This document shows, piece after piece, positions 33,012 through 45,238 of a stretch of DNA of 58,185 nucleotides. The notes under the pieces were generated by a model. It saw only the letters and a list, made by a program, of their open reading frames with translations. It searched no databases and had not been told where the DNA came from. The stretch is taken from the NCBI GenBank assembly GCA_027575805.1, contig JANBPU010000102.1, positions 1 to 58,185 on the forward strand. The letters are read 5' to 3'. Each line of letters opens with the position of its first letter. Within the stretch, counting starts at the first letter, position 1. The DNA comes from Mycoemilia scoparia (Eukaryota; Kickxellomycota; Kickxellomycetes; Kickxellales; Kickxellaceae). A program made the position numbers and the translations under genes.

Positions 33012-34886
33012 TTAAATTACAAGTTTATCCATATTGAGATCAATACATGGTATCTTTAAGAAAACATCGCAACCATGACCTTCTAACGACATGATTTCAA
33101 GTGATCCGCCAAAATAACCAGCATAAAGCTTAGCCATAGGAAGTCCGAATCCCAAACCAGCTACATAATATAGAAATATATTGTAAATAAAAACAACAGC
33201 ATTAATAATGATAAAATATGGGCAATAATTTTTGAAGGGTAAATTTTGGTAACCAGCAGTTATAAGGGCAATCACAGCCAAATAGATGTCCAGTTTTACT
33301 AGTCAATATTCACTCTTCAAAAATTATGATCCATATTGTTGTCAATAAAGAAATGAATATGATGTGGTACTTACCAATAGGCCCACCAGTTCCGGCTTGT
33401 AAATCCAGGTTAGCTTGGATAGAAAAGGTTCCACCAGCACCTCCAGTAGAAGCATTAGCACCCATCATCATGTTTGGAGCACTGGTTTCATGAATATCTT
33501 TGACTGTAGTCCACGAATACTCAAACACATGGCTCATGTTACTTTTAGAAATTCCGCCACCTTCATCACGAATCCTAATGCCGACATATTTAACACCTTT
33601 TGAAATAGTGATATTGATGGATGGATGAAACAGTCGACGATTTCTAGTGCTATGCTCGATGGTTGCACGATACGAATTTTTAAGTAGTTCCATGACGATA
33701 TATTCGAGGTGGGATGGGATATATGTCATTACAATATCATTTTCTCCACCTCCACCTCCATTATTATTATTACTGTTTCTTTTGTTGTGTTGGTTGTTGC
33801 CAGTGTCAGAGTTATAATTCATATTAATAGAGTCTTGTGTTGAACTTGAGGATTCTGATATTCCTTGGTTAATTATATATTCGGGTGAAGTACCATAGTG
33901 CATTTCACAAACATTTTGGATATATAGACAGACTTGCTGGATCAACCTTCTTGGCTTCAAGTTTGTGTTGATCGAACCGACCCAATCTTTTAAAACACTG
34001 GCACCGTCCCTAGCTCCTGGAGTTTCGTTCTTCAAGTCCCCCTGAGCCTCTCCAGCCCAATTCCCTTCCTCCTCGGTCATTAATTCCCGATACTGATGCG
34101 ACAATTCAACATGCTGCTCACCAATAACCCTCAACCCAATTCTGGCTTTAATAAGCTCATCAATAAAACTAGTAATATCACTGGTCTTCATGTATTTTTT
34201 GCATTCATGAAAACCCTGCGCGATAGTTGGAATGACATCGGCCAATAGCTGGGTTTGGCGCAAAAGAGCCTTTGTAAAATCGGCCTCATCTTCCAGCGTT
34301 TTTACCGGAGGGAACGATCGGAGCCTTTCAAATGCCTCGTAGTATTGGTAATATACTCTGGATATGTATGGATTCATGCCAACTATAAATGGTAATCTTT
34401 GGAATGCCACCACACGTTTGGCTAGCCGGACTGGGAGTTCGTTTTGGGTATATTGACATGATTCTAGGATCTGTGATTCGGTTAATGGCTTGCGGCCGTG
34501 AGCCATTAGTTGACGTAAAGTTACAGGTTTTATGTCACGAGTTGCGTACTACATTGTGTTATATAGCATAAGCATGTGTGGTTAGAATATTGCTTGGTAG
34601 CCCTGATAATATTATAGATGGATGATATTATGAATTTTTCGTGAAAAATATGTGAGGGGACATGATGAGTAGTATTGTGGTTATTTGTTACCTTGAGTAC
34701 TAGTTTTTCATCTTCAAAAGACAGGGATTTTGATGAATACCGCCTCCGACCAACAACCTTGCTAACGAATTTGAGCATTTGAGGAACCATGCTAGTATTT
34801 ACTCTCCTGAACGATGACGTCGTCGTTGTTGTTGTTGATGATAATAATAACGATGATGATGATGATAACAATAGTTGTAACGACAT
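33012..34886 (-). CDS. mitochondrial 2-oxoacid dehydrogenase kinase (PDK/BCKDK family)
   Basis: Three exons (34692-34886, 33375-34548, 33012-33160) encode 505 aa. The N-terminus (MSLQLLLSSSSSLLL, then FRRVNTS and GRRRYSS) is a plausible mitochondrial presequence. Exon 2 carries the four-helix regulatory domain (RLPFIVGMNPYISRVYYQYY) and the start of the GHKL ATPase domain. The N-box is MELLKNSYRATIEHS, the G1 box IRIRDEGGGI, and the glycine-rich G2 box AGLGFGLPMAKLYAGYFGG is split by intron 2. The family phosphorylates E1-alpha of pyruvate or branched-chain oxoacid dehydrogenase in the matrix and turns it off. Which complex is targeted cannot be decided from sequence. An Asn/Gly-rich insert (NNNNGGGGG) precedes the N-box. 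Intron 2 contains a palindromic element. Confidence 0.9.
33217..33336. mobile_element. MITE-like palindromic element, copy 6 (intronic)
   Basis: This copy fills more than half of the 214-bp second intron (33161-33374) of the mitochondrial kinase gene. The left end is ATGGGCAATAATTTTTGAAG, the right end CACTCTTCAAAAATTATGAT followed by CCAT. TA flanks both sides. The splice sites lie outside the element, so the coding sequence is unaffected. Confidence 0.82.
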
Positions 34887-35332
34887 TGCTTTTATCAGAA
34901 TACTCTACAATAAACAGAGTTAACTTGCGTCTATAGATAATGATAGTAGTGATAATAATAGGGGGGGAAATATGGAGGGGAAAAGAAGTTTAAAAATCTT
35001 TCTGTTGCAGTTGGCTGGCTTTCATTTCCTCAACAATTATTACACTGCCCTATCCCAGCCGTAGTCGTCGTGCTCGTGGTGATGAAGACAAATTATAAAC
35101 TATCACTAAAGCAAATTTCTGAGTCAAGTTGTTTATAATTGGTGGGATCTTTTTCTCTTTTTACAATAGAATGAATGTGTGACTGACTATTGAGTAATAA
35201 CTGTTAGTGACTGATTGTGGGATCATAGACTGGTATTTTTCTTTGCTGGCCTGTGTTGTTGAAAAGCTCCATACAGACAAGCCATTTTAGCCCATCAATT
35301 CAATTCCCAAAATATAGACTATAGCATACCTT

Positions 35333-35453
35333 ATATGGGAAATAATTTTTGAAGGGTGAATGTTTACTAATAAAACTGGACATCCATTTAGCTGGGATTG
35401 TCCCCTATAATCAGTGGTCACCAAAATTTACCCTTCAAAAATTATTGCCCATA
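35333..35453. mobile_element. MITE-like palindromic element, copy 7
   Basis: A near-perfect copy. The left end ATGGGAAATAATTTTTGAAG and right end TACCCTTCAAAAATTATTGC followed by CCAT pair over about 23 bases. The core CATTTAGCTGGGATTGTCCC is conserved. It abuts the next copy at CCCATATGGG. Confidence 0.82.
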
Positions 35454-35581
35454 TGGGATATTATTTTTGAAGAGCTAAATCAATATTATCTATGATAATA
35501 TAGGCTTGGTCAGTAGTATGCATGATGAAACTACTGGCCTGCTAGTAAAAATTAGTAGCCCTTCAAAAATAACTACTCATA
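35450..35581. mobile_element. MITE-like palindromic element, copy 8 (different interior)
   Basis: It keeps family ends (ATGGGATATTATTTTTGAAG on the left, GCCCTTCAAAAATAACTACT on the right). The interior is unlike other copies: the GGCTGTGTTTGCCCC core is missing and replaced by AT-rich sequence with ACTACTGGCC. It could be a separate subfamily or a copy with replaced filler. Confidence 0.68.
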
Positions 35582-36280
35582 AGCCCTCTGCCAACACAGA
35601 ATTTGCCCAAGTTTATCCTATCTATTCACTCTAAAAACTCCATGAGTTTAATATTGCTGCCCCCATGAATACAACTTTGCTTATTATTTTTGACCTGGTG
35701 ATGGCAATGATGCCTGAATGTATGTACATTTACTTGGACCCGACTGGCACTACATACAATGCCCGAATGCAAATAGCACAATAAAAGGGGTTAGCTTTAG
35801 AGAAAAGACCGGCAGCATGTGTATGCACATCTAATAAAGATGGCAAGCATGACTACGATGCAGTGGAACAATCTGATTTATACATAATGATGGCGATTCA
35901 TTCATTCAATAAAACCCGTTACAACACAAACAATTTAAAACCTGATCCTCTTGCTTTTGATGATTCACATGCCAGAAGAACCCCCCAGCTATTATCGTTA
36001 TAATGGCAAGCCCAAAAGAATAATCCCCATATCCTTTAAACTGGAAGATCTAGTTAGATTTTGACGTATACAACAGATTCGATTCACTCAATGGTTGAGG
36101 AGGCTGACACACGATATATTTGATTGTGGAATAGTATCATTCAACAAGCGGGTTATAGATTATAAATGCAGTGAATTCCTTGTTTTTTTTATAGGAAATT
36201 GACACAAAAAAGGCTACAAAATGATTATATCATTGGCGAAGAAAATTCCTAACCCATCCACTCAGCATCGTCTATGAAAT

Positions 36281-36823
36281 CTACAACAATGGCTCTTGGC
36301 AGTCATCAACATCATCATCATCATCATCATCATCCTGCTGCTGCTCTGGCGATGCCATGACATCCCGCCACTTTCCATCCTTGCTTGGAGGATCCCTTAC
36401 TAGCCATGGGTGTATAGTACAATCGTAAAGGAATGGGACTTCGAGGACCTTGACAGTATCGGCGAGAGTATTGAGGATAAAGGCCACTGAATCAGGATAA
36501 ACCCTCATCCAAAAAATCCTGCCTTTAATTCCGTTTGGTATTCCATCTTTATCAGGTCTACTATCAACATCTAGAACATTTGAGATATGGTCATGCAAAA
36601 TTTTCATTTTCATGCGGTTGGGAACCGATTTGGGAAGGGCAATGGTTAATTCAGGCAAGTGGTGTGCTGGGCACTGTTGTTTCGCAAGCTCGACTGCTTT
36701 TCTTAGTTCTGTATCCTTTTCTTCGTATTCTTTATCATATACAGAAGAGTCCTCTACGGGCGGTGTAATATTATAATATGTTGGTAAAATGTTATCTGGT
36801 TTGGGCAATTTGGGTATTAACAT
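36281..36823 (-). CDS. hypothetical protein with Asp-rich tail
   Basis: A single-exon ORF of 180 aa that I do not recognise. The N-terminal half is charged (YDKEYEEKDTELRKAVELAK). The middle reads like a compact folded domain with aromatic and hydrophobic residues: GRIFWMRVYPDSVAFILNTL and VKVLEVPFLYDCTIHPWLV. The C-terminus has PPSKDGKWRDVM, then a polyglutamine-polyaspartate run encoded by a CAT/CTG microsatellite on the plus strand (36309-36342). No signal peptide or membrane segment is evident. The codon pattern and a plausible hydrophobic core favour a real gene, but no domain supports a function. Confidence 0.55.
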   Translation of the reverse strand: MLIPKLPKPDNILPTYYNITPPVEDSSVYDKEYEEKDTELRKAVELAKQQCPAHHLPELTIALPKSVPNRMKMKILHDHISNVLDVDSRPDKDGIPNGIKGRIFWMRVYPDSVAFILNTLADTVKVLEVPFLYDCTIHPWLVRDPPSKDGKWRDVMASPEQQQDDDDDDDDVDDCQEPLL

Positions 36824-38967
36824 ATGAAGCGTATATGTATGTGCAGAAATGTGCGGGCGAGAGCAAGCCTGTGTATGCTAAGGTAGAAGATAGGTGGATA
36901 TACAAGTACAAAATGGGCTGGTTTTATTGTAAAAGAATTTATAATGACTACATAATTTTGAAAACAAAGTAAAAGAGAAGTTGAATGTTTTGCTCTGCAT
37001 TTCGCATGCTAGAGTTACTATAGATAATCATCTTGAAGAACATAAAAAATCCACAAAAAGCCATTACTTTATTATTTACTGATCAAGGAATCAAGGTTTC
37101 ATCAGGCTAGCGGCTTTTGCTTACTACTCAATGATACCCACCAAGCCGTCTACAAATAAATCCGTTTTATAAGGTTGGGATGTTCTTTGCAAATAATACA
37201 ATCTAGATGACAGAATCCCTTTCAAAGGCATGTACCAGAATAATACCTTAGATAATAGGCAATCACTACTGAGACTCTAGCCAAAATGTATGGTTTATGG
37301 GCTGCTTTTCAGTCAATGTATGAGGGTACCAATCTGTTTCCTTCTTGTGAAGGAGTTGCCAGATGAGTTGGTGCCTACCTCCCTCCTCCTCCTCCCCGTA
37401 TCGAGCAAACCTGCAACATATGTTGCAACGCCCATTTCAAGGATGTCTTTAAAAATAGATAGCGATTGTGGCCCAGGCTCCAACAGTTTTAGACTATTCT
37501 GTAGAATCACCCACAGTCATGACAATCCATTCAGCAACCCATTTATTTACTGGAAGCACCAGCAATCTCAATCCAAAAGTCAACCGAAAGTATTTCTTCA
37601 AGCGTTATTGACAGAATGGCCACCTTCTACAAACAGCAGCACTACTGGCTTCTTTTACCAACAACGATGATTATGACATGGTTATTATTCTGTAGTATTA
37701 TTGGGCAACACATGTATAATATAGAAGACATCTTTAATGAACATACAATATAGTGTATTATAAATAAGAATGGGGTCAAAAGAAACAGAAAAACAATAAT
37801 AAAAAGGATGAGAAAAATCTCCTGGCCAAACGAATTTACAGTTACCTATAAAGCCATACCACCATACAAGAAACAAGAATTAGCATTCTCTTCAACAAGA
37901 TTCAAACAATCCCAGGGAGCGAAATCATCTTGTGGAAACTTTTGGAGCTTGCTCAGACACATTAAAGAATGGTAATTATCATCAAACAAGGTTGTCACAC
38001 CGTGTTATGAAAGCCATGCATGTATTACCAGGTTGTTCATCATAGTACTAATAGATAATGTTTCCATATACATCTTTGTAAAAAAATAACCCAAGAGCGA
38101 CTACTAACCTAGAATGTAAATCGAAATGGTCACAATATATTATGTTAATGGTGGAAATAAATACTAGAAAAGTAAAATAAGTAGAGAGAATCAAGCTATT
38201 GGAAAATTTTTCCTCATAGCACTTTATATACCCCAAAATAGCCTCCTTCCATAATTTCAAAACATTCGCTCGCTGGCTCATGAGAATAGATTACTCGATC
38301 CACTGATATTTCCAAGGATCAAAAACACTCATCCAAACCCCATCTCATAACAAAATCTATGCCAAAACGAAAATACTAGTAGTAGGTGTTTAAATTCCAA
38401 ATACGCCCTCCTAACTTTTGTTTTGATTTGGATTGATGCTATTTGGAACTGCCCGCTGCTTCATAGCAACAATAAAATATTCAGAGCGTAGAATGTCAAA
38501 GGTTATGGCTTGAAAGAGACAAACTTTTGCTTACTGCCAATGTATAGCAATAATTTAATATACAGTCACAGCCAGGGAAGAATGTCTATTACTGGTCTTT
38601 TGCTACAAACACTTTATTACATAAGGCTGGATTACATCACAGTCAGATAAATGGCTGGAGATTCCTATTTTATGGCAACTCTTTTCTAAAACGATAATTT
38701 CGCTTTGATATAGGCCTTTTTATAATAAAAGAAAAACAATGCAAATAAATAATGCCCGTGTGTACGAGCGTGCAAGCTTTTGCTATAAAATACTAAAAGA
38801 TATAAACTAAAGAATTACAAGATTTCACACTATAGTCTGATAGAACTTAAATATAATCAAAACAATGATGATAGTAGTCGTAATATAACACGACGATCAA
38901 ATAAATACTTGACACATCTTGTCTCTTTCCTTTAGTAGCAACAATAACCCACCCATCTGTAGCCAAA
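36824..38967. other. gene-poor intergenic region
   Basis: More than 2 kb without a supportable gene. Several ORFs of 60-126 codons exist on both strands, often open in opposite frames at once. None shows a start, splice pattern and domain together. It contains the 3' end of the CNNM-type gene and the upstream region of the 180-aa gene. Confidence 0.4.
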
Positions 38968-41124
38968 TCAACGCTGGTTTTTATAGCCACGCTCTCCTCT
39001 GCTACAAGGCCTTGTAGCTTCAGAATCAGAATGGTACTCAACAGTATCATCACCTTCTTCGTCATTATATTCATCTCGATCGTCAATAGTATGGAGACCA
39101 TTTTGGTCTCTGAAGTCATCGCCATCCCCATCACTGGTCTTTCCATTGCTCTTAGACAACCTGTAAGGATGATCAGATCCATGATCGTCTGGATACGACT
39201 GAGATATCTGAGTATGTTCATCAGATGAGCTGGTATTTGGGTCAGATGGCAATGCTCTGCGACGTGCACTGAATGCTACCCCACGACGAACTCTTCTTCT
39301 CTGGGTACTGTTTCCGCGACTATGACTGGCTGCTACAGAAGATCTTCTAGGAGCAACGGTTGTCATTATATAGTCGTTGTAATTATCTCTGCTAACACCA
39401 CGTAGTAGTGGGGTGTTTTCGCCGTCATGAATAGACAAATCTCCGATGTCCAGGCTGTTTTCACGTCTTCTGCTTCCACCTGGTGTTGCGTAAGCTGTAG
39501 TAGCCAACGAGGTTGAAGCAGTGTTTGCTCTGGGAATACCACCTGGTCTGCTCTCCAAGGAATCACCTCTGAGATGCTGTTGTTGTTGTTGCTGCTGCTG
39601 CTGCTGCTGGATAACGGCGTGAGGTACCTCAGTTGAAGGAGCCAATAGGTTGGACAGAAGCTGAGATGTCATCGATAATGGCTGACTTGGGACCTGATTT
39701 GGCTGACCACGTTTTCTATCATCCTGGCGCTGTTGGCTAGACTCATCGGAAATATACATTTGGTCGCCACCAGCACCTGTTTTTATGATAGTGTCAGCGG
39801 GCCTGGCATGCGAGACTGCTCTTACAACCTTGATGCGATTGCGCACATCGACAAATACATCAGTCTCATCGATAATCTCTTCCTGTATCAACTCCTCAAT
39901 CACATCTTCAAGAGTAATGACACCAAGGGGCACACCGCCATTTGGCTTGGTGCCTCCAGTAGTGTATTCAATAGGTCCCTGCTTGTTGAGCTCGGCAATG
40001 CGGTTGAAATACTTTATACGACGTCTCGAACGCGAGCGAGTTGCGGCTGATGGTGATTGTGAAGCAAGTAAACGCTGATGCTCGTCAGATAAAATACTTG
40101 ATCCACCAGCACCACCCACGGCTGCCGATCCTGAATTGGGATTCAAAGATCCAGAAAGCTTATCAATGACAATGGCCATGTGGCTACCACCCTCCTGGAA
40201 GGTATTGAGTATATCGTACAGCGATATATCTGGAGTGACAGAAGGAATTGGAAGCATCTTGACCTCACGTACAGGAACACAATCATCGGGATCAAGCAGA
40301 ATCAAAGACTTGACCAAAAGGACACCAATGATATTGTCCCGGCTGTCTTCGTAAATAGGCACTCTGCTATGTCCCCTCTTTACAATCTCTGACATGAGCT
40401 TACGGTCCAATCTCCAGTTAGCATCGATCATGTAAACATTCTTTATGTCAGTCATTACATCGACAACAAGCTTCTCGCTAAGATCCAATGCACCGCGAAT
40501 AATGGTAACTTCGTCTTTGGACAATGACCCACCATGGTCAGTATCACTCAGAGACACCAATTCCTTTAATTCAGCTTTCTTATAGGTAATACCATGATCA
40601 GCGCCCAAAACCCAATCAAGTAGACATGCGATTGGGTACCCCAAAGGTGATATGATGATCTGCAGGATACGTACGGGCCATGCAAAAAAGGCACCAATGG
40701 CAAGCCCATATCTAGCACATGCGGCTTGAGGGATAATTTCACCAAAAATAACAATAGAGGCGGTGGATACCAAAACGGCGGTTACGCCGCCCCCAAAGAT
40801 CGAGTCCATGACAATAGGGAGTGTCTCGTTGATGACAGTGTTTCCTAGCAAAAGGGTAACGAGAAGCCAGTGTCCATTTTTACGAATAGGTTGGATTCTT
40901 TTGGCGTATTCGCGTTGAGTTGGTGTGCCCGATGTGGCCAGAATGTGAAGGTTGGTCTCATCTAAAGACATCAATCCCAGAGTGAGACCTAGAGATGCGG
41001 TAGTGCATTATATTGTGTATGACAAATATGGAAGAAGTTTCGGCAGTAATCGGAATGTTTTTTGCGACAAAATAGTGCATATATGCATGGCAATGTGAAG
41101 ATTCAAGAAAAAGACAAACAGGTG

Positions 41125-41157
<33 letters not shown>

Positions 41158-41689
41158 GTTAGTAAATGCAAATGTGCAAGTAGCAAAACTTTTATTGCCA
41201 AAGTTTCTTGATGATGATGGTGATGTTGTTGTTGTTGTTGGCAATATATGAGTTCTTTTTGAGAGAATGTGAATATGTGCGGGTTGTTTTTAAGGCAATA
41301 TGCGCATATATCTGTAATATTGACTTACCAGCTAAAAGACCACCAGAAAGGACAAGCAATGCACAGATTAACAAGCGGAAGTAATAGTCTGGGCCGCTAA
41401 TCTCGGGTTCTTGGTGAACTTTGCTTCCATGGTGGTGATATGGCGGATGGGGAGTAGCAGTCGGACTATCTAATGGAGCAGCCAAGACAGTAATGGAAAA
41501 CCCGGCTAATAGAACAACCGCCGCAGTGAAGGACAGGCCCGGGGGCTTTAATTTTAAGCCAAAAGGCTTTGAGGTGGTAGTAGTCCCTCTACTCGTAGTA
41601 GCAGTATTGGCTGTGATACTTTTGGCTGCGCTGACGCGGTCATCATTTTTGAAGTATGCATTTGAGCTGGCTGATGATATCCGATTCAT
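38968..41689 (-). CDS. MAM3: CNNM/Mam3-type DUF21-CBS membrane protein
   Basis: Two exons (41329-41689 and 38968-40988) encode 793 aa. After ~48 polar residues comes a signal-anchor-like segment (LSFTAAVVLLAGFSITVLAA). The DUF21 region follows (YYFRLLICALLVLSGGLLAG, LTLGLMSLDETNL, HWLLVTLLLGNTVINETLP, IVIFGEIIPQAACARYGLA). A CBS pair is next (VDVMTDIKNVYMI, RGHSRVPIYEDSRDNIIGVL, LGVITLEDVIEELIQEEI). The intron falls inside the DUF21 core at AG|LTLGL. The C-terminal ~350 residues are low-complexity, with a 12-residue polyglutamine run (near 39580-39610). The family includes yeast Mam3 and animal CNNM proteins, linked to Mg2+/Mn2+ balance at vacuole or plasma membrane. The substrate is not determinable from sequence. 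Confidence 0.92.
41121..41157 (+). repeat. GATA/GACA tetranucleotide microsatellite
   Basis: Runs of GATA then GACA units inside the single intron of the CNNM-type gene. Confidence 0.8.
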
Positions 41690-42112
41690 GATAGCAATAA
41701 TGGGACAAAGTATGAAAGAGACGTAAAGGCAATTAAAGACTAGGCTGGAGAGTATGTGATGGTGGTGATTATGACAGTAGCATCACAGACACCTGTTTGG
41801 AACAGAAAGCAAAAAATAGAAAGAAGGGAGACCCCAAGAATGTAAATCAAACGGGTCAAGGATTCAAGCCCTTTATATATACAAGCACGGGCACACACGC
41901 ACGGAGAAAAGAAAGAGGCAAAAAAGGCTTGGTTCGAAACTGTTAGAATAAATGTTAAGGTGTTTTGAGCTTTCCGTATGCACAATCAAGCAAACGAGTG
42001 TACTCAGTGAGTGGGTGTTTATGTGTATGTATGTATGTTAGCTCAGCGACAACAACAACAATGGTAATAATAGAACTAATGTGAATATGGCAACGGAGAG
42101 AGGCTATGATAA

Positions 42113-42170
42113 GAATAATAATAATAATAATAATAATAGTAGTAGTAGTAATAGTAATAGTAATAGTAAA
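42113..42170 (+). repeat. trinucleotide microsatellite tract
   Basis: A run of AAT units passes into AGT and then AAT-AGT alternation. Confidence 0.85.
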
Positions 42171-42991
42171 TGAAGGAGAGAGTTTGATAAAAATGGATAA
42201 TAATGCCTTTGGCTTAAAGCAAAGAACAAAAGATAGAAATGGAAAAAATGAGAGGAGGAGGAGGAGGGGGGCCTTTACAGAAGTTGTTGAAGTCACTAAT
42301 GGCTGATAATTGGTGGTGATGGTGGTGGTGGTATCAAGAAAGGGAAAGGCCAGAGGTGCGAGAGGGGCCATTTTAAACTAACTGCGAATAATGCTAGACA
42401 GGGCATGCAATAACAGAAGAGTTGTTCTACCCAAAAGAGCCGAGTTAACAAGTACATGTGTGCAACGATTTGGCTAGCATTTGTTGCTGAGGGACTACAG
42501 CCATTCGTCAAGGCATACATGAAGCGGCCATCCTCCCACCTGCCGTCCCTTCATTCTTTCATTCACCACTGCTTGAGGTGGTCGGCCAACCAGCAGGCCA
42601 GGCCCTCTCTTTTGCTTCTTTCATCCCAGAAGACGTTAGTTTGTTGTTGTTGGGCTGACTGTCCCAACAAACCGGCCAACGGGGTGTGCACTTCATCAAC
42701 AAAGCATTTTGGCAGCCTATCCCGCTTGCGCTATCCTGGCATATTATTGCTGATAAGCACTTCATTTTTCAGGACATATAGTTTCCGCCACGCCTTCCCC
42801 GACTTCTTGTCCATCCATTGTGGCCTGTACAGGCTCATGGCTACCTGTTTGATCTCCAATGCTTATGAATTTATTGTGGGTGTCCAAGGAGCTGTTGCTG
42901 TCTCTCTCCCTCTTGAATCTTTGTGCTACAGAGCCAAATAACAGCTGGAACTTTCTATTGTGTGTAAAATTTACCCATCTGCAACCATCAC

Positions 42992-43031
42992 TGCTGTCTT
43001 GCTTGCATGCATGCATGCAAGCAAGACAGCA
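42992..43031. repeat. perfect 40-bp palindrome
   Basis: The left arm TGCTGTCTTGCTTGCATGCA is followed directly by its exact reverse complement TGCATGCAAGCAAGACAGCA, with no spacer. The next base on each side breaks the symmetry. The centre is alternating purine-pyrimidine (GCATGCATGCATGC). Confidence 0.97.
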
Positions 43032-45229
43032 ATGTACCATTGATTTTGCGCACCTTGCTTGGCCTTGCTGCTTCAGATCGAAAAGCTGTCCTTTGCTGAT
43101 GATTGTGCTGAGAAGAGCGCGAGTGTGAGGGAAATGTTGGACAATCATTGCACTGCTTTATTATAAAGCTTCACACTCGCTTGGATCATCCCTGGTCCTG
43201 GACCAAATGTAACCCAATTGCGGGTTAGTTCGGACAAAGCCTAAACCGATTTACCAAAAATATCAGAAAACTACCGACTGATGGGGCACAGACCCCAATA
43301 AATTCCAAATCACGCTATTGCTACCACCAAAGCCAGTATTTCAACCAAATGCCAACATGCGCGCAAATAAATGAAAATTGTGAGTGTTTTCCACTGTGAT
43401 GATGGAGCTGATAATAACGGTAGTACCACTATTCGATGACCATTAGGCCTGCGCAAAAAGGAAATGTGAAACAGGAATTTTATTAGTAAATGCTGCTACC
43501 ATTTGGGTGGGCCTGGAGCTTAAACCCAAAGCTTATGCTGGCAGCGCATTGGGTTTTGATAAGATCGGACTCAAGTTAACTTCTCCGAGTTAAAACTGCC
43601 TGAATGATTTTCCCTTGACATTGTGTGTTGTACAAATCAATCCACCAACTCTACACACCAAGGTACACTTAGCTAGCTAGCCAGCAGAGACACTACAGCT
43701 GCCCTGAGCAACACGCATATTCACATCTGTACTATCTTGTTGGAACTGCAGCACATTTATTTATACCGCACGTCGGCCAGTTTTGAAGGCCTTACATATC
43801 CATTCTTTTTTGAATATCAGAGGCTGCTATTATCTTTGTACTTGTTGATGTTGTGGTGGCACCCTCGCACATATTCATTCTACAATGTTCGAAATCCACA
43901 TGTCTTTTTATGTTTGATACTACTACCTACATGTAATATTGCGCTAGGGCAAAAGTGCGTTTTTATATTCGCCGTTGCGAGTAATATGATACCAATGCTG
44001 CTAGTTTGACCCCCTTCCCCCCAAAGTTACAGATACTCATTTTTGGGTTTGTTAAAAACCAGTTTTTGTAACCAGGAAATCCCTTACTGAAAATTTAGGG
44101 TGAGAGGGAGGAAGAGAGAGCAAGTTCAAGAATCGATTTCTCTGATTACATTTGGTTGATTCAATCAATCGCTGCAATGAAAAATATCGCTTTTTTTGGT
44201 TGTGACGGATGTATGGTTGGTTAGGTGAGTGTATGTGGTGTTGGGAATTGGATGGTGGGTGGTGGCATTTAGTAACTTTTGTTCAATCATTTCTTTCCTC
44301 ATATGCTGGATATTCACGATAGATCCAACTTCTCATCTCTTTCTTTTGCAATGCCTGTCCAGTAAGTTGCCATCTTGGGATACAACAACTGTAGATATTG
44401 TTGCTGTGGTGGTTAGTAACAATAATAATAATAATAATAATGCCAATAGCGGTGGCAGAAAATAGCTGTATTCCCACATCGTTTTGTGACTAAATATTAT
44501 AGCCACCAGAATAGGCGTGGCAGGCCGTGTAGTTTTATAGCAGTATTCCTGTTTGAATAATTCCAACAAATCATGCGTACATAGATATTCCTCTTATTTC
44601 TTGAAATTACCAAATTCTTCATTCCAATCAGACGTTGTCTAAAAACGAAACCAAAAACTGCCATTAGAGTAGATGCTAATAATCGGCTTTGCCTTTATCA
44701 GTCTCATTATTATTGCTGTCGTTATTATCAATGATGGTTTGGATATATGGACTAGCAAAATGGCTTGTGGCTCAAGCTAAAAAACGAACCTTGCCACCAA
44801 TTGCATCTTGACCAAGTATTGTTCTTCTTTAGGAATCTGTCAACATCCAAGCCATCTATTTGCTCTCTTGATCCGACTATAGTGATGCATCTCCCCACTC
44901 TCTCCTTTGCCCTCTCCCTCTGCTTCGTGGCCTTGAATACCAAAACCACTGTTCCAGGAAACTCCATTCGCATTCACAGGCTCTATAGCTTTCATTGTTG
45001 ACATGATATGGTTTTATTATCGACGATTGTTTTAACCAATTTCAGTCAGTTTCCTTATTTTTGCGTGATAATTTACCTTCTTCTCTTGCGATGCATTATC
45101 GCTATTATAACCACAGCAACAACAACAACAACAGCAGCAACAGCAACAACAAAAATACCCATATGCATTTCTGTATATTCACTTTGGCAACAAAAACTTT
45201 GTCCTACTTGCCATACACTTGCGATTTCG

Positions 45230-45238
45230 TATAAATAG
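45230..45238 (+). promoter_or_regulatory. TATA box of the small secreted-protein gene
   Basis: TATAAATAG lies 148 bp upstream of the start codon at 45386, a clear consensus match. It suggests a regulated or strongly expressed promoter with a leader of roughly 110 nt. Confidence 0.55.

Larger units (their letters stand above)
34887..36280. other. intergenic region with two palindromic elements
   Basis: This lies 5' of the mitochondrial kinase gene and 3' of the unknown 180-aa gene. It contains two adjoining palindromic elements (35333-35581). No supported ORF or RNA gene was seen. Confidence 0.5.

Noticed and set aside
34692..34886. Exon 1 of the mitochondrial kinase read as a separate gene
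   Set aside because: Its frame joins exon 2 in phase through a GT-AG intron and supplies the expected mitochondrial presequence.
37313..38281. Possible multi-exon minus-strand gene (segments such as LQKFPQDDFAPWDCLNLVEE near 37870-38000)
   Set aside because: The segments look protein-like, but the opposite strand is open in several frames over the same bases and no frame-consistent set of splice sites joins them.
42456..42941. A 161-codon plus-strand ORF in the long gene-free region
   Set aside because: Cys/Ser/Leu-rich composition, no domain, and overlapped by an equally open minus-strand ORF (42762-43148). More likely chance.
41121..45150. Repeats examined as a possible CRISPR array
   Set aside because: They are simple microsatellites without regular spacers, in a fungal nuclear genome.
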